This document shows positions 57,782 through 64,000 of a stretch of DNA of 64,000 bases, in pieces. The notes beneath the pieces are model-generated. The model had not been told where the DNA came from. It saw only the letters and a list, made by a program, of their open reading frames with translations, and searched no databases. Source of the stretch: Manganitrophus sp963718695 (GTDB lineage: Bacteria > Nitrospirota > Nitrospiria > SBBL01 > Manganitrophaceae); contig OY970371.1 in assembly GCA_963718695.1 (NCBI GenBank), forward strand, positions 310,001 through 374,000, given 5' to 3'. Numbering within the stretch: position 1 is the first letter of the stretch; every line of letters starts with the position of its first letter. Made by a program: the position numbers and the translations under genes.

Positions 57782-59287
57782 TTATTTCCCCTCGATGGCT
57801 TTCAGCCATTGAGCGACCTGGACCGCTTCCGGCGAGGTCGGCTTTAATTCCAAATATCTTTTGTAGTGCGCTGCTGCTTTTTGGGGATTCCGGAGGACAC
57901 TATCATAAAAGGTCCCAATATTAAAGTGGGCATCGGCATATTTGGGATTTACCTCCAGCGCCCTGATGTAGGCCTGCTCGGCCTTCTTCGTCTCCTTCAT
58001 CCTTCGATAGACCTCGCCGAGATTGTTGTGGGCCTTCGCCGACTGCGGCCAAGCGCGAATGCTCTGCGCCAGAAGATCGGCCGCTTCGGGATACCGTTTT
58101 GCTTCGGCGAGGAGGGTTCCCATCTGGAAGAAGGTCTCTCCGAGAAATCGCTTCACCTCCCGGCTGGGAACGGCGAAAGCGATCCCACGGGCATCCTGGA
58201 GTGTTCCGAGCACCACGCCGACCACCTCTCCCTGTTTGTTGAGGAGGGGCCCGCCGCTGTTTCCGGGATTGATCGCCACATCGGTCTGAAGCACCGGCCG
58301 CTCTCCGAGGACCCGCTCCGGCGCGCTGATGATTCCCTGCGAGGCGGAGTGGTTGAGGCCGAAGGGGCAGCCGACCGCCATCACCGACTCGCCGACCTTG
58401 GAACTGCTGGCGGCGGCGAAGGAGAGCGGTTCCGTCTCTTGAGGCGCAATCTGGAGCAGCGCCAGGTCGAGCGCGCTGCTGACCGATAAAACCGATGCAG
58501 GATATTTCGCGCCGTTTTGGAATTGGACCGTGAGGCGGCTGGCCTGATTGGCCTGATGACCGCTTGCGAGGATATATCCCGGCCCGACGGTGAAGCCGCT
58601 CCCTTCGATCTGTCCCTGCGCCGTCTCGCCGTGAACACAAACCACCTGAGGGAACGAGAGGATCGGCTCCGACGGGGGCGTTCGACCGGCGCGCCCGGAC
58701 GGCGGAAGCAAAGTGGGAGCAATGGGTGCGGGAGGGAGCGGAGCGGGAAGGGGCGGCCCGGCCATCTCTCCGGTAAGATGAATATCGCCCTCTCCTTCTT
58801 CTTCCGTGATCCCTTTTCCCCGCGAGAGCTTGTCCCCCGGCACTTCGGTCAATTCGGCCAGCCGCATCTGCGCCCGGGCCGCGAGGGGATGGGTCGGGGC
58901 AAGGTTGAGGAAGCGGCGATAATGAAAAATCGCCTGAACATTGTTGGCCTTCTCATAAGAATAGATGTTGGCCAGGTTGTGATGCGTCTTGAAATGATTC
59001 GGATCGAGCCGGACCACCTCCCGGTAAGAGGCGATCGCTTCCTCGGTTTTATTCTGTTTCTGGAGAATCACCCCCCGCCGAAAGAGCGCCTCGGTGTTCT
59101 GCGCATCGAGCTTCAGGGCGGCGTCGAACGATTTCAGGGCCTCATCCAACCGATTTTGATCGTAGGCGATCAACCCCTCTTCGAGGTGGGTCGGTCCGAC
59201 CGCGTCGGGCCGGAGCTGGCGGCTGCACCCGGCGAGGATGATCCAGGCGGAGAGGAAGAGAACGGTATTCTTGAAAAGTTTTTCCAT
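57782..59287 (-). CDS. HtrA-type serine protease lipoprotein with TPR units
   Basis: About 501 residues; the Cys is at 21 (ILAGCS). N-terminal TPR units (about 30-145) are followed by a trypsin-like domain (about 215-390). The triad is visible: His in YILASGHQANQ, Asp in SALDLALLQI, Ser in GNSGGPLLN. C-terminal TPR units (about 395-500) replace PDZ domains. Such HtrA-like proteases remove misfolded envelope proteins or activate signals. The start (59287) has AAGGTG nine bases upstream, and the stop lies 11 bases before the kinase gene. Confidence 0.85.
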   Translation of the reverse strand: MEKLFKNTVLFLSAWIILAGCSRQLRPDAVGPTHLEEGLIAYDQNRLDEALKSFDAALKLDAQNTEALFRRGVILQKQNKTEEAIASYREVVRLDPNHFKTHHNLANIYSYEKANNVQAIFHYRRFLNLAPTHPLAARAQMRLAELTEVPGDKLSRGKGITEEEGEGDIHLTGEMAGPPLPAPLPPAPIAPTLLPPSGRAGRTPPSEPILSFPQVVCVHGETAQGQIEGSGFTVGPGYILASGHQANQASRLTVQFQNGAKYPASVLSVSSALDLALLQIAPQETEPLSFAAASSSKVGESVMAVGCPFGLNHSASQGIISAPERVLGERPVLQTDVAINPGNSGGPLLNKQGEVVGVVLGTLQDARGIAFAVPSREVKRFLGETFFQMGTLLAEAKRYPEAADLLAQSIRAWPQSAKAHNNLGEVYRRMKETKKAEQAYIRALEVNPKYADAHFNIGTFYDSVLRNPQKAAAHYKRYLELKPTSPEAVQVAQWLKAIEGK

Positions 59288-59303
59288 GATCGATTTCACC
59301 TTT

Positions 59304-60365
59304 TTAATCCAGGATCGGGTAGCCCGATTTCGCAACGGCCAATCCTTTCACGTCGCCGTAAGCGCCCTCTTCGCCGTGGCTTCCGAGGCGGGGGGTCTTG
59401 TCGGAGAATCGGACGATGTCCCCTTTATGCGGCAGGGTGTTTCCGAGGACGCGGGCCTTTGAAAACTTTTCCGAGACGAACACCACGCTCAGCTCGCCGA
59501 TCTGATTTTCGATCACGCCGACGACCTGGTTGGTCTCCGGATCGGTCAAGACCTTCTTCACCGAGAAAATCGAGAGCCGGTCTCCCACCTGAACCTGCGC
59601 GTTGGCGCCGGCATTGACGTAGACCAGATTCTCTTCCAGATGGATCACCTTCCCCAGGCCGGTCGAATGGGTCCGGAGCCGCTCCTGGACCGCGCCGAGG
59701 ATAAAGCCGAGCGAGTCTTGGATCGTCTGCCGGGTCGCCTTGCCGAGCGGGGTTTTGTGAAACGCGTCCCCGCCGAAGGTGAGGGTGGGGAAATTAATAT
59801 CGATCGCCACCGCCTTCTCCCACGCCCGCCCTTCCGAGCGATACGAGTGGATGATCTCCCCGGTGGAAGTGTCGATGATCCGAAGATCGATCGCCACGTG
59901 CGCCGCGGTGAACTCCGCCGAGGCTTTCGGAAAGAGCCAGGTCAAAAAGCCGGCCCGGCCGCCGGCCCCGACCGCCTTCTGCTCGAACTCGGTCACCTCA
60001 CCCACGATCAGATAATCGACCCCGAGGAGCTGTCCCACTTGGGCCGCCGTCTCCTTCGTTACCAGCTTGGAGGCGGAGAGCTCCTGTTCCCGCATGATCT
60101 GAGAGAGGATCGCCCGTTCGACGACGACCACTTTTCCACTGTTGATCAGCTCCGTCACGACCTGGGCGGCGAGACCGCCGCCGATATCCCATCCGCCGTA
60201 CACCTGAGCGAACCGGTCGGTGGCGCCGAACCGGGCGACCGCCACGCGGACTTTTCCCGCGGGACCGGGGGCGCCGGGCTCGGCCCCCCCGACCGACGGA
60301 AGGCCCAGGCTGAGGGAGCAGAGGACGGCGATGATGAAGGATTTAAGAGGATGTCTGGTCTTCAT
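59304..60365 (-). CDS. CsgG-like pore candidate with FlgT-type C-terminal domain
   Basis: A 353-residue protein; the ATG at 60365 has AAGGGAG six bases upstream and gives a signal peptide. The CsgG fold runs from about residue 40 (VRVAVARFG) through VVTELINSGKVVVVERAILSQI and VGQLLGVDYLIVGEVTEF. The following segment (about 135-215: FLTWLFPKASAEFTAAHVAI, DTSTGEIIHSYRSEGRA) covers the region of the two membrane hairpins in E. coli CsgG. The last 100 residues are a beta domain with VYVNAGANAQVQVGDRL. No lipobox Cys is seen, unlike CsgG. Position just after the three small secreted proteins makes it the likely exporter. Confidence 0.75.
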   Translation of the reverse strand: MKTRHPLKSFIIAVLCSLSLGLPSVGGAEPGAPGPAGKVRVAVARFGATDRFAQVYGGWDIGGGLAAQVVTELINSGKVVVVERAILSQIMREQELSASKLVTKETAAQVGQLLGVDYLIVGEVTEFEQKAVGAGGRAGFLTWLFPKASAEFTAAHVAIDLRIIDTSTGEIIHSYRSEGRAWEKAVAIDINFPTLTFGGDAFHKTPLGKATRQTIQDSLGFILGAVQERLRTHSTGLGKVIHLEENLVYVNAGANAQVQVGDRLSIFSVKKVLTDPETNQVVGVIENQIGELSVVFVSEKFSKARVLGNTLPHKGDIVRFSDKTPRLGSHGEEGAYGDVKGLAVAKSGYPILD

Positions 60366-60397
60366 GATGATCTCCCTTTGGAACGCCTCAAAGAGGC

Positions 60398-60874
60398 CTA
60401 GCATCGCTTGTTCGATTCATTGATGATGTTGACGTTGACCTGGCTGTTGATGCTTCCTTTGTTGTTTTCGACATTCGCTTCGTTGCTGGAATCGATCAAG
60501 ATATCCCCCGCGATGATCAGACCGCCGTCGTCGGTGACTTTCTCCAGCCGGCTTCGGGCCCGGTCGGCCGCCGTGCACTCCTGTTCCGGGATTTCGGAGG
60601 GGAAGATATTCGCTCGCACTCGAATCGAATCTTCATCTTTCTGCTGGCGCTTCTTGATGTCGCGGATCGTTGCTTTCAATTCCTCTTCTTCTTTTTCTTT
60701 CTGTTCCTGTTCGGGGGTCTTTTTCTCTTTTTCTTCTTCTTGTTTTTTGGCTTCTGCCTGCGCCATCTCCTCACTTTGAATGGGAGGGGCGCCGTAGATC
60801 GGTCCGATCTCTCCCCCGAGCTGCAGGGCAATCAGCGCAAATCCGAGCGAAGCGATGATTTTTTTTGCTTCCAT
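60398..60874 (-). CDS. Secreted coiled-coil protein with Asn-rich C-terminal tail
   Basis: A 158-residue protein from the ATG at 60874 (GGAGG eight bases upstream). After the signal peptide comes an Lys/Glu/Gln-rich coiled coil (about 45-90), then a Cys-containing segment and a tail GDILIDSSNEANVENNKG followed by SINSQVNVNIINESNKRC. The tail resembles the ends of the two small paralogs upstream. It may be an adaptor or nucleator; no family is recognised. Confidence 0.65.
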   Translation of the reverse strand: MEAKKIIASLGFALIALQLGGEIGPIYGAPPIQSEEMAQAEAKKQEEEKEKKTPEQEQKEKEEEELKATIRDIKKRQQKDEDSIRVRANIFPSEIPEQECTAADRARSRLEKVTDDGGLIIAGDILIDSSNEANVENNKGSINSQVNVNIINESNKRC

Positions 60875-60894
60875 GAGCGTCCCCTCCGACATCC

Positions 60895-60927
60895 GCGGGG
60901 GCAGGGGAGTTCATCCCATGCCCCCGC
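60895..60927 (-). terminator. Intercistronic hairpin
   Basis: GCGGGGGCA pairs with TGCCCCCGC (nine pairs). No U-run follows, so it more likely stabilises the upstream message or partly attenuates the downstream genes. Confidence 0.5.
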
Positions 60928-60934
60928 ACGGTTC

Positions 60935-61312
60935 CTACTTGTTGTTGCTGTTGATGTTGGTGGTGCTCAGGTCGCTGCCGTTGATCTCGGTTTTGCCGGT
61001 GATGTTCGCCGAGTTCGATTGAGCGATATCGCCGCTGTTTCCGACGACATGGCCGACGGAGTTGCTCTGGAAGGTCTTGTTGCCGGTCACGACGGCGCTG
61101 TCCTGAACGTCCTTGATCACCTGGTTGCCGATCCCCTTGGCCTGATCGCCCCCGACGTTGTCGCTCTGTTCCCGGATATCCCGGCCCGCCGCTTTCACGG
61201 TTTGATTGACTTCTTTGCTGTCATCGCACCCGAAGAGACAGATCGCTTTGCTTTCCATTGCCGTCCCGAAAACCAAGGTCAATCCCAACACGGTCGCTAC
61301 GAATGTTTTCAT
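60935..61312 (-). CDS. Small secreted Asn/Ser/Gly-rich protein B (curlin-like candidate)
   Basis: A 125-residue secreted protein: signal peptide to about residue 23 (FGTAMESKA), a close Cys pair (ICLFGCDDS), then about 95 residues rich in Asn, Ser, Gly, Gln and Val in alternating beta-type patterns. QSNSVGHVV and QSNSANITG recur with a 16-residue period. It shares most residues with protein A (61405-61788). The ATG has AAGGGG upstream. The curlin-like assignment rests on composition, repeats, size and neighbours, not on a proven family. Confidence 0.7.
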   Translation of the reverse strand: MKTFVATVLGLTLVFGTAMESKAICLFGCDDSKEVNQTVKAAGRDIREQSDNVGGDQAKGIGNQVIKDVQDSAVVTGNKTFQSNSVGHVVGNSGDIAQSNSANITGKTEINGSDLSTTNINSNNK

Positions 61313-61373
61313 TTCATGTCCCCTTATTTTTTAGAAGTTGTTTTAGGTTGTCGTCGCCGCTTGATCGGAGAGA

Positions 61374-61392
61374 CCCGGGCGCCCCGCCCGGG
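61374..61392 (-). terminator. Intercistronic hairpin between the paralogs
   Basis: CCCGGGCG and CGCCCGGG form a compact stem with a three-base loop between genes A and B. There is no U-run. Confidence 0.45.
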
Positions 61393-61404
61393 CCCTGCAC
61401 CACG

Positions 61405-61788
61405 CTATTTGTTGTTGCTGTTGCGGTTGTCTGTGCTCAGATCGCTGTTGTTGATTTCGGTCTTGCCGGTGATGTTCGCCGAGTTGGACTGGGTGATGTC
61501 GCCCTTGTTGAAGAAGACGCTGCCGACCGAGTTGCTCTGAACCGTGGTATTGCCGGTCACGACGGCGCTGTCTTTGATGTCCTTGATCACCTGGTTGCCG
61601 ATCCCCTTGGCCTGGTCGCCGTTGACGTTGTCGCTCGCTTCGCGAATGTCGCGGCCGGCCCCTTTGGCGGTCTGATTCACGGTGGTGCTGTCATCGCAGC
61701 CGATGAGGCAGATGGCCTTGCTCTCCATCGCGGTTCCGAACACTAAAGCCAATCCCATCGCGGTTGCTACCCATGTTGACTTCTTCAT
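61405..61788 (-). CDS. Small secreted Asn/Ser/Gly-rich protein A (curlin-like candidate)
   Basis: A 127-residue protein; the start at 61788 follows GGGGGGATACAAAA, and the longer frame to 61863 has no signal-peptide-like start. Signal peptide to about residue 25, Cys pair ICLIGCDDS, then VNQTAKGAGRDIREASDNV and a beta-prone Asn/Ser/Gly tract with QSNSVG and QSNSANITG 16 residues apart, ending NSDLSTDNRNSNNK. It is the first gene behind the sigma54 promoter, the usual place for the most abundant product. Probably an extracellular structural protein. Confidence 0.7.
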   Translation of the reverse strand: MKKSTWVATAMGLALVFGTAMESKAICLIGCDDSTTVNQTAKGAGRDIREASDNVNGDQAKGIGNQVIKDIKDSAVVTGNTTVQSNSVGSVFFNKGDITQSNSANITGKTEINNSDLSTDNRNSNNK

Positions 61789-61894
61789 TTTTGTATCCCC
61801 CCTGTGGATGTCGGTTGATCTTGTGAAGAGTGCCGACGGCCCATCCGTCGATTCCTCATTCACTTTCTTTTTACGTTCACGGGCAGGGGGTATA

Positions 61895-61909
61895 GCAAGG
61901 GGTGTGCCA
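61895..61909 (-). promoter_or_regulatory. Consensus sigma54 (-24/-12) promoter
   Basis: On the minus strand TGGCACACCCCTTGC reads TGGCAC-N5-TTGC, an exact match to the sigma54 consensus, followed by T. Transcription would start about 12 bases downstream (near 61883), some 95 bases before gene A. The remaining bases up to 62161 hold no gene I can support and may carry activator binding sites. Confidence 0.85.
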
Positions 61910-62161
61910 ACTTCTGTGAAGATGCTTTTTTGTGAAATGGATGCAACGAATCAGGGCTCCCGGTTTTGGGGCCGGTCTGATTCCATCCATCCCGGCTTGG
62001 GTTTTCTGGTTCCTGGAAGAAAAATTATGGATTCCGGAAAGAAGAAGAGCGGGAGAGGAAGCGGGTCAGGGAAAGGAGTCAAGGGTCGGTTTCCATCCGG
62101 TACAGGAGATACAGTGTATCTGAATATGTCGATCCTCATTAAGATCACGAACCTAAAATAA

Positions 62162-62262
62162 GCGATCAGCCGTCAGCTCTCAGCTTAGAAGCTTTTATTA
62201 AAATCCATATTTTATTTTTTAGCTGATGGCTGACAGCTGAACGCTGATTGCTTTATCTCAGA
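62162..62262. repeat. Dispersed intergenic hairpin repeat, copy 3
   Basis: GCGATCAGCCGTCAGCTCTC on the left faces GCTGATGGCTGACAGCTGAA on the right around an AT-rich centre, with words shared with copies 1 and 2. It lies between the sigma54 activator stop and the sigma54 promoter and could act as a terminator for the activator gene. Confidence 0.6.
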
Positions 62263-62266
62263 CCGA

Positions 62267-64000
62267 CTAACGAATGTCGCGCCCGGTTCGCAGATTCATC
62301 GTGCGGATCAAGCGGGCCAGGTAGGTCCGCTGAAGCCCCAACATCTCGGCGGCTTTGGTCTGATTGCCGCCGGTTTTGTGAAGGGCATCTTGGATGACCG
62401 ATCGTTTGTATTGCTCCAACGCTTCATGAAAGGCCTGCGGTCCCCCGACCAGGACCTTGGCGGTCGATTCTTCCTCCGGCAGGATAATGTCTTCGGGCGT
62501 AATGACCTGGTCTCGATCCAGGACCACGGCGCGTTCAATGACGTTTTTTAACTGGCGGATGTTTCCCGGCCAGCCATAATCGGCCAAGAGGGTAATCGCA
62601 TCCCGCGTGATCGCCGGTTTTTCTTTTTTACATTTCATGCCGAAGAAATTCAGGAAGTGGTCGACCAACAGGGGGAGATCGTCGAGGCGCTCTGAAAGAG
62701 GGGGAAGAACGAGGGAGATCACGTGGAGGCGGTAGAAGAGGTCGCTGCGGAACTTTCCGGAGACGATCTCTTTTTTTAAATCACGGTTCGTGGCGGAAAT
62801 CACTCGTACGTCGATCGGAATCGCTTCCCGTCCGCCGACGCGTTGAACTTCCCGCTCCTCCAGCACCCGGAGGAGCTTCGCTTGCATCGTCGGGGAGACC
62901 TCCCCGATCTCGTCCAAGAAGAGGGTGCCGCCGCTCGCCGTTTCGAAGATCCCTTTCTTCTGGGACAGGGCGCCGGTGAAGGCCCCCTTTTCGTAGCCGA
63001 AGAGCTCCGCTTCGAGAAGGCTCTCGGAGAGGGCGGCGCAGTTGATGGCGTAGAACTTTTGATCGCGCCGCAGGCTGCACTGGTGGATCGCCTTGGCGAC
63101 GAGCTCTTTCCCGGTTCCGGTTTCCCCGACAATAAGAATCGTCGAGTCAACGGGCGCGATCCGCTCGATCTGCTCGAAGAGAATCTGCATCTTCGCGCTT
63201 TTTCCGATCATGCCGTGGAAGTCCGATTCTCTCTGGATCACTCCCTTCAGCTCTTCGTTTGCCTGGGCCAGTGCCTTGTTCTCCATCGTGTAGCGGAGAA
63301 GCTGGCGGTGGGTCTCCCGTAATTCGCGGACGTGATTGAACAGGGGGGGGATCATCTCCAATCGCGCCTGGACGATCTCCGGCGACTCCTTCCGGGAAGG
63401 TTTTGATTTCCAGGTGAAGCGATAGCGGGAGTAAGGGGCGTTGAAGAATTGTCCTCGTTCCAAGGTGAGGGTCAGCGCGCCGGCCTGGAGGGTTCCCCCT
63501 TTGACGATCTGATAGGCGCTGGTTTCCTTTTGATGCCGCTCCGGGTCTTCCTCCACCTCGGGGGCGAGGACCTTGAGGCGTCCTTCCCGCGGATGCAGAA
63601 TCAATCCTTCCGATATGGCCGGATGATCGGGTGCGGTCGAGAAAGCTTCCGCTCGAAGAGAGACCGCCCTGGCGATGATCACTTCTTTTTTCGAGGCGTT
63701 TTCGATCACCGCGATTCGACCATCCCTCTTTTCAATCTGGTATCCTCCAAACTCCCGGATCAGATTCTGGAGCGTGAGCTGGGACACTTCCTCGGTGCAA
63801 CGGGCTTCCTCAACGACCGGAAAGAGCTTCGTAAGCCCTTCGTAGTTTCCGCGGATAAATCCGAAGTTCCCGAGAATCGGCTCGACGTTGGATCCGAATT
63901 GAGAGAGCAAGATCGCCTCGGGGGAATGGGTTTCGGAAGGGGGAAGACACTGCAACTTGAAGTAATTCGCGAATCCGGTGGCCCAGAGATTGGAGCAGTA
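62267..64000 (-). CDS. Sigma54-dependent activator next to the CsgG cluster, 5' end beyond window
   Basis: The frame is open to the window edge, so the true start lies beyond 64000. From the edge inward: an unassigned sensory region (about 250 residues) whose only clue is FGFIRGNYEGLTKLFPVVEE, ending in a helical linker; a full AAA domain with Walker A GETGTGKE, an intact GAFTGA loop and GTLFLDEIGE; and a Fis-type helix-turn-helix (NQTKAAEMLGLQRTYLARLI). No receiver Asp domain is seen. It is the natural activator for the sigma54 promoter at 61895-61909, about 360 bases downstream on the same strand. Confidence 0.88.
   Translation of the reverse strand, partial: YCSNLWATGFANYFKLQCLPPSETHSPEAILLSQFGSNVEPILGNFGFIRGNYEGLTKLFPVVEEARCTEEVSQLTLQNLIREFGGYQIEKRDGRIAVIENASKKEVIIARAVSLRAEAFSTAPDHPAISEGLILHPREGRLKVLAPEVEEDPERHQKETSAYQIVKGGTLQAGALTLTLERGQFFNAPYSRYRFTWKSKPSRKESPEIVQARLEMIPPLFNHVRELRETHRQLLRYTMENKALAQANEELKGVIQRESDFHGMIGKSAKMQILFEQIERIAPVDSTILIVGETGTGKELVAKAIHQCSLRRDQKFYAINCAALSESLLEAELFGYEKGAFTGALSQKKGIFETASGGTLFLDEIGEVSPTMQAKLLRVLEEREVQRVGGREAIPIDVRVISATNRDLKKEIVSGKFRSDLFYRLHVISLVLPPLSERLDDLPLLVDHFLNFFGMKCKKEKPAITRDAITLLADYGWPGNIRQLKNVIERAVVLDRDQVITPEDIILPEEESTAKVLVGGPQAFHEALEQYKRSVIQDALHKTGGNQTKAAEMLGLQRTYLARLIRTMNLRTGRDIR

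Noticed and set aside
52671..60365. The cluster as an ordinary curli (csg) operon
   Set aside because: CsgE, CsgF and CsgD-like proteins were not found, and the kinase, protease and TPR parts are foreign to csg operons.

Overview
The window looks like a Gram-negative chromosome with an outer membrane. It carries many lipobox lipoproteins, a C-terminal-Phe beta-barrel protein, a MacAB-type exporter, CsgG-family proteins and sigma54-dependent activators. Base composition is moderately GC-rich except for an AT-rich patch around 17.7-20.4 kb. The gene mix (two sigma54 activators, a PEGA Ser/Thr kinase, VCBS/FN3 secreted proteins, a CcoI-like copper ATPase, dispersed intergenic hairpins) would fit Nitrospirota or a deltaproteobacterial-type lineage. 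That placement is inference; no rRNA or other phylogenetic marker is present.

Layout. (1) 1-10.2 kb, minus strand: an operon of four secreted proteins headed by a giant modular repeat protein of about 2,490 aa, broken by a one-base frameshift. It is preceded by a sigma70-like promoter, a GEMM/c-di-GMP-I-like riboswitch and an intrinsic terminator. (2) 10.3-16.1 kb: a VCBS-repeat lipoprotein, oligoendopeptidase F and a UDP-sugar dehydrogenase/epimerase pair for surface polysaccharide. (3) 16.3-22.8 kb: a decayed mobile region with an OmpA-domain protein, TraW-like and UPF0145 genes, an AT-rich insert with a W-repeat lipoprotein, a TraU N-terminal fragment, and a REP-type tyrosine transposase element bounded by inverted repeats that abuts a headless serine-hydrolase fragment. 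(4) 22.9-43.3 kb: housekeeping and stress genes, including a LigD without ligase domain, an SDR dehydrogenase, an SRPBCC protein, a diguanylate cyclase, SafE plus a CcoI-like ATPase, a DUF374 acyltransferase, a CHAP protein, tRNA-Glu, MacAB, a DUF4382/DUF5666-type lipoprotein, a LAGLIDADG-like protein, an MscS-like protein and a LuxR regulator. (5) 43.6-45.3 kb: a double-FHA sigma54 activator whose GAFTGA loop reads GAFTTA. (6) 45.4-64 kb, minus strand: a long, tightly packed gene cluster, the best candidate for an undescribed system.

The cluster in (6) begins at a consensus sigma54 promoter (61895-61909), next to the gene of a sigma54 activator (62267 to the window edge). In transcription order it encodes: two paralogous small secreted Asn/Ser/Gly-rich proteins; a coiled-coil protein with a similar Asn-rich tail; a CsgG-like protein with the central region expected of the pore; a TPR-HtrA-type protease lipoprotein; a PEGA-tailed Ser/Thr kinase; a redoxin-like/TPR/CsgG fusion; a CsgG/TPR lipoprotein (frameshifted); another TPR/CsgG protein; two large Ig/FN3/beta-helix/BNR-type lipoproteins; a REP-type transposase; and a TPR-beta-barrel outer-membrane protein. 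A sigma54-switched, CsgG-dependent export and surface-assembly system with its own kinase and protease fits this content. It is only partly like curli, because no CsgE or CsgF was recognised. The function is inference from domain content and operon order.

Two genes need a one-base deletion to restore the frame, so sequencing or assembly error must be excluded before either is called a pseudogene.
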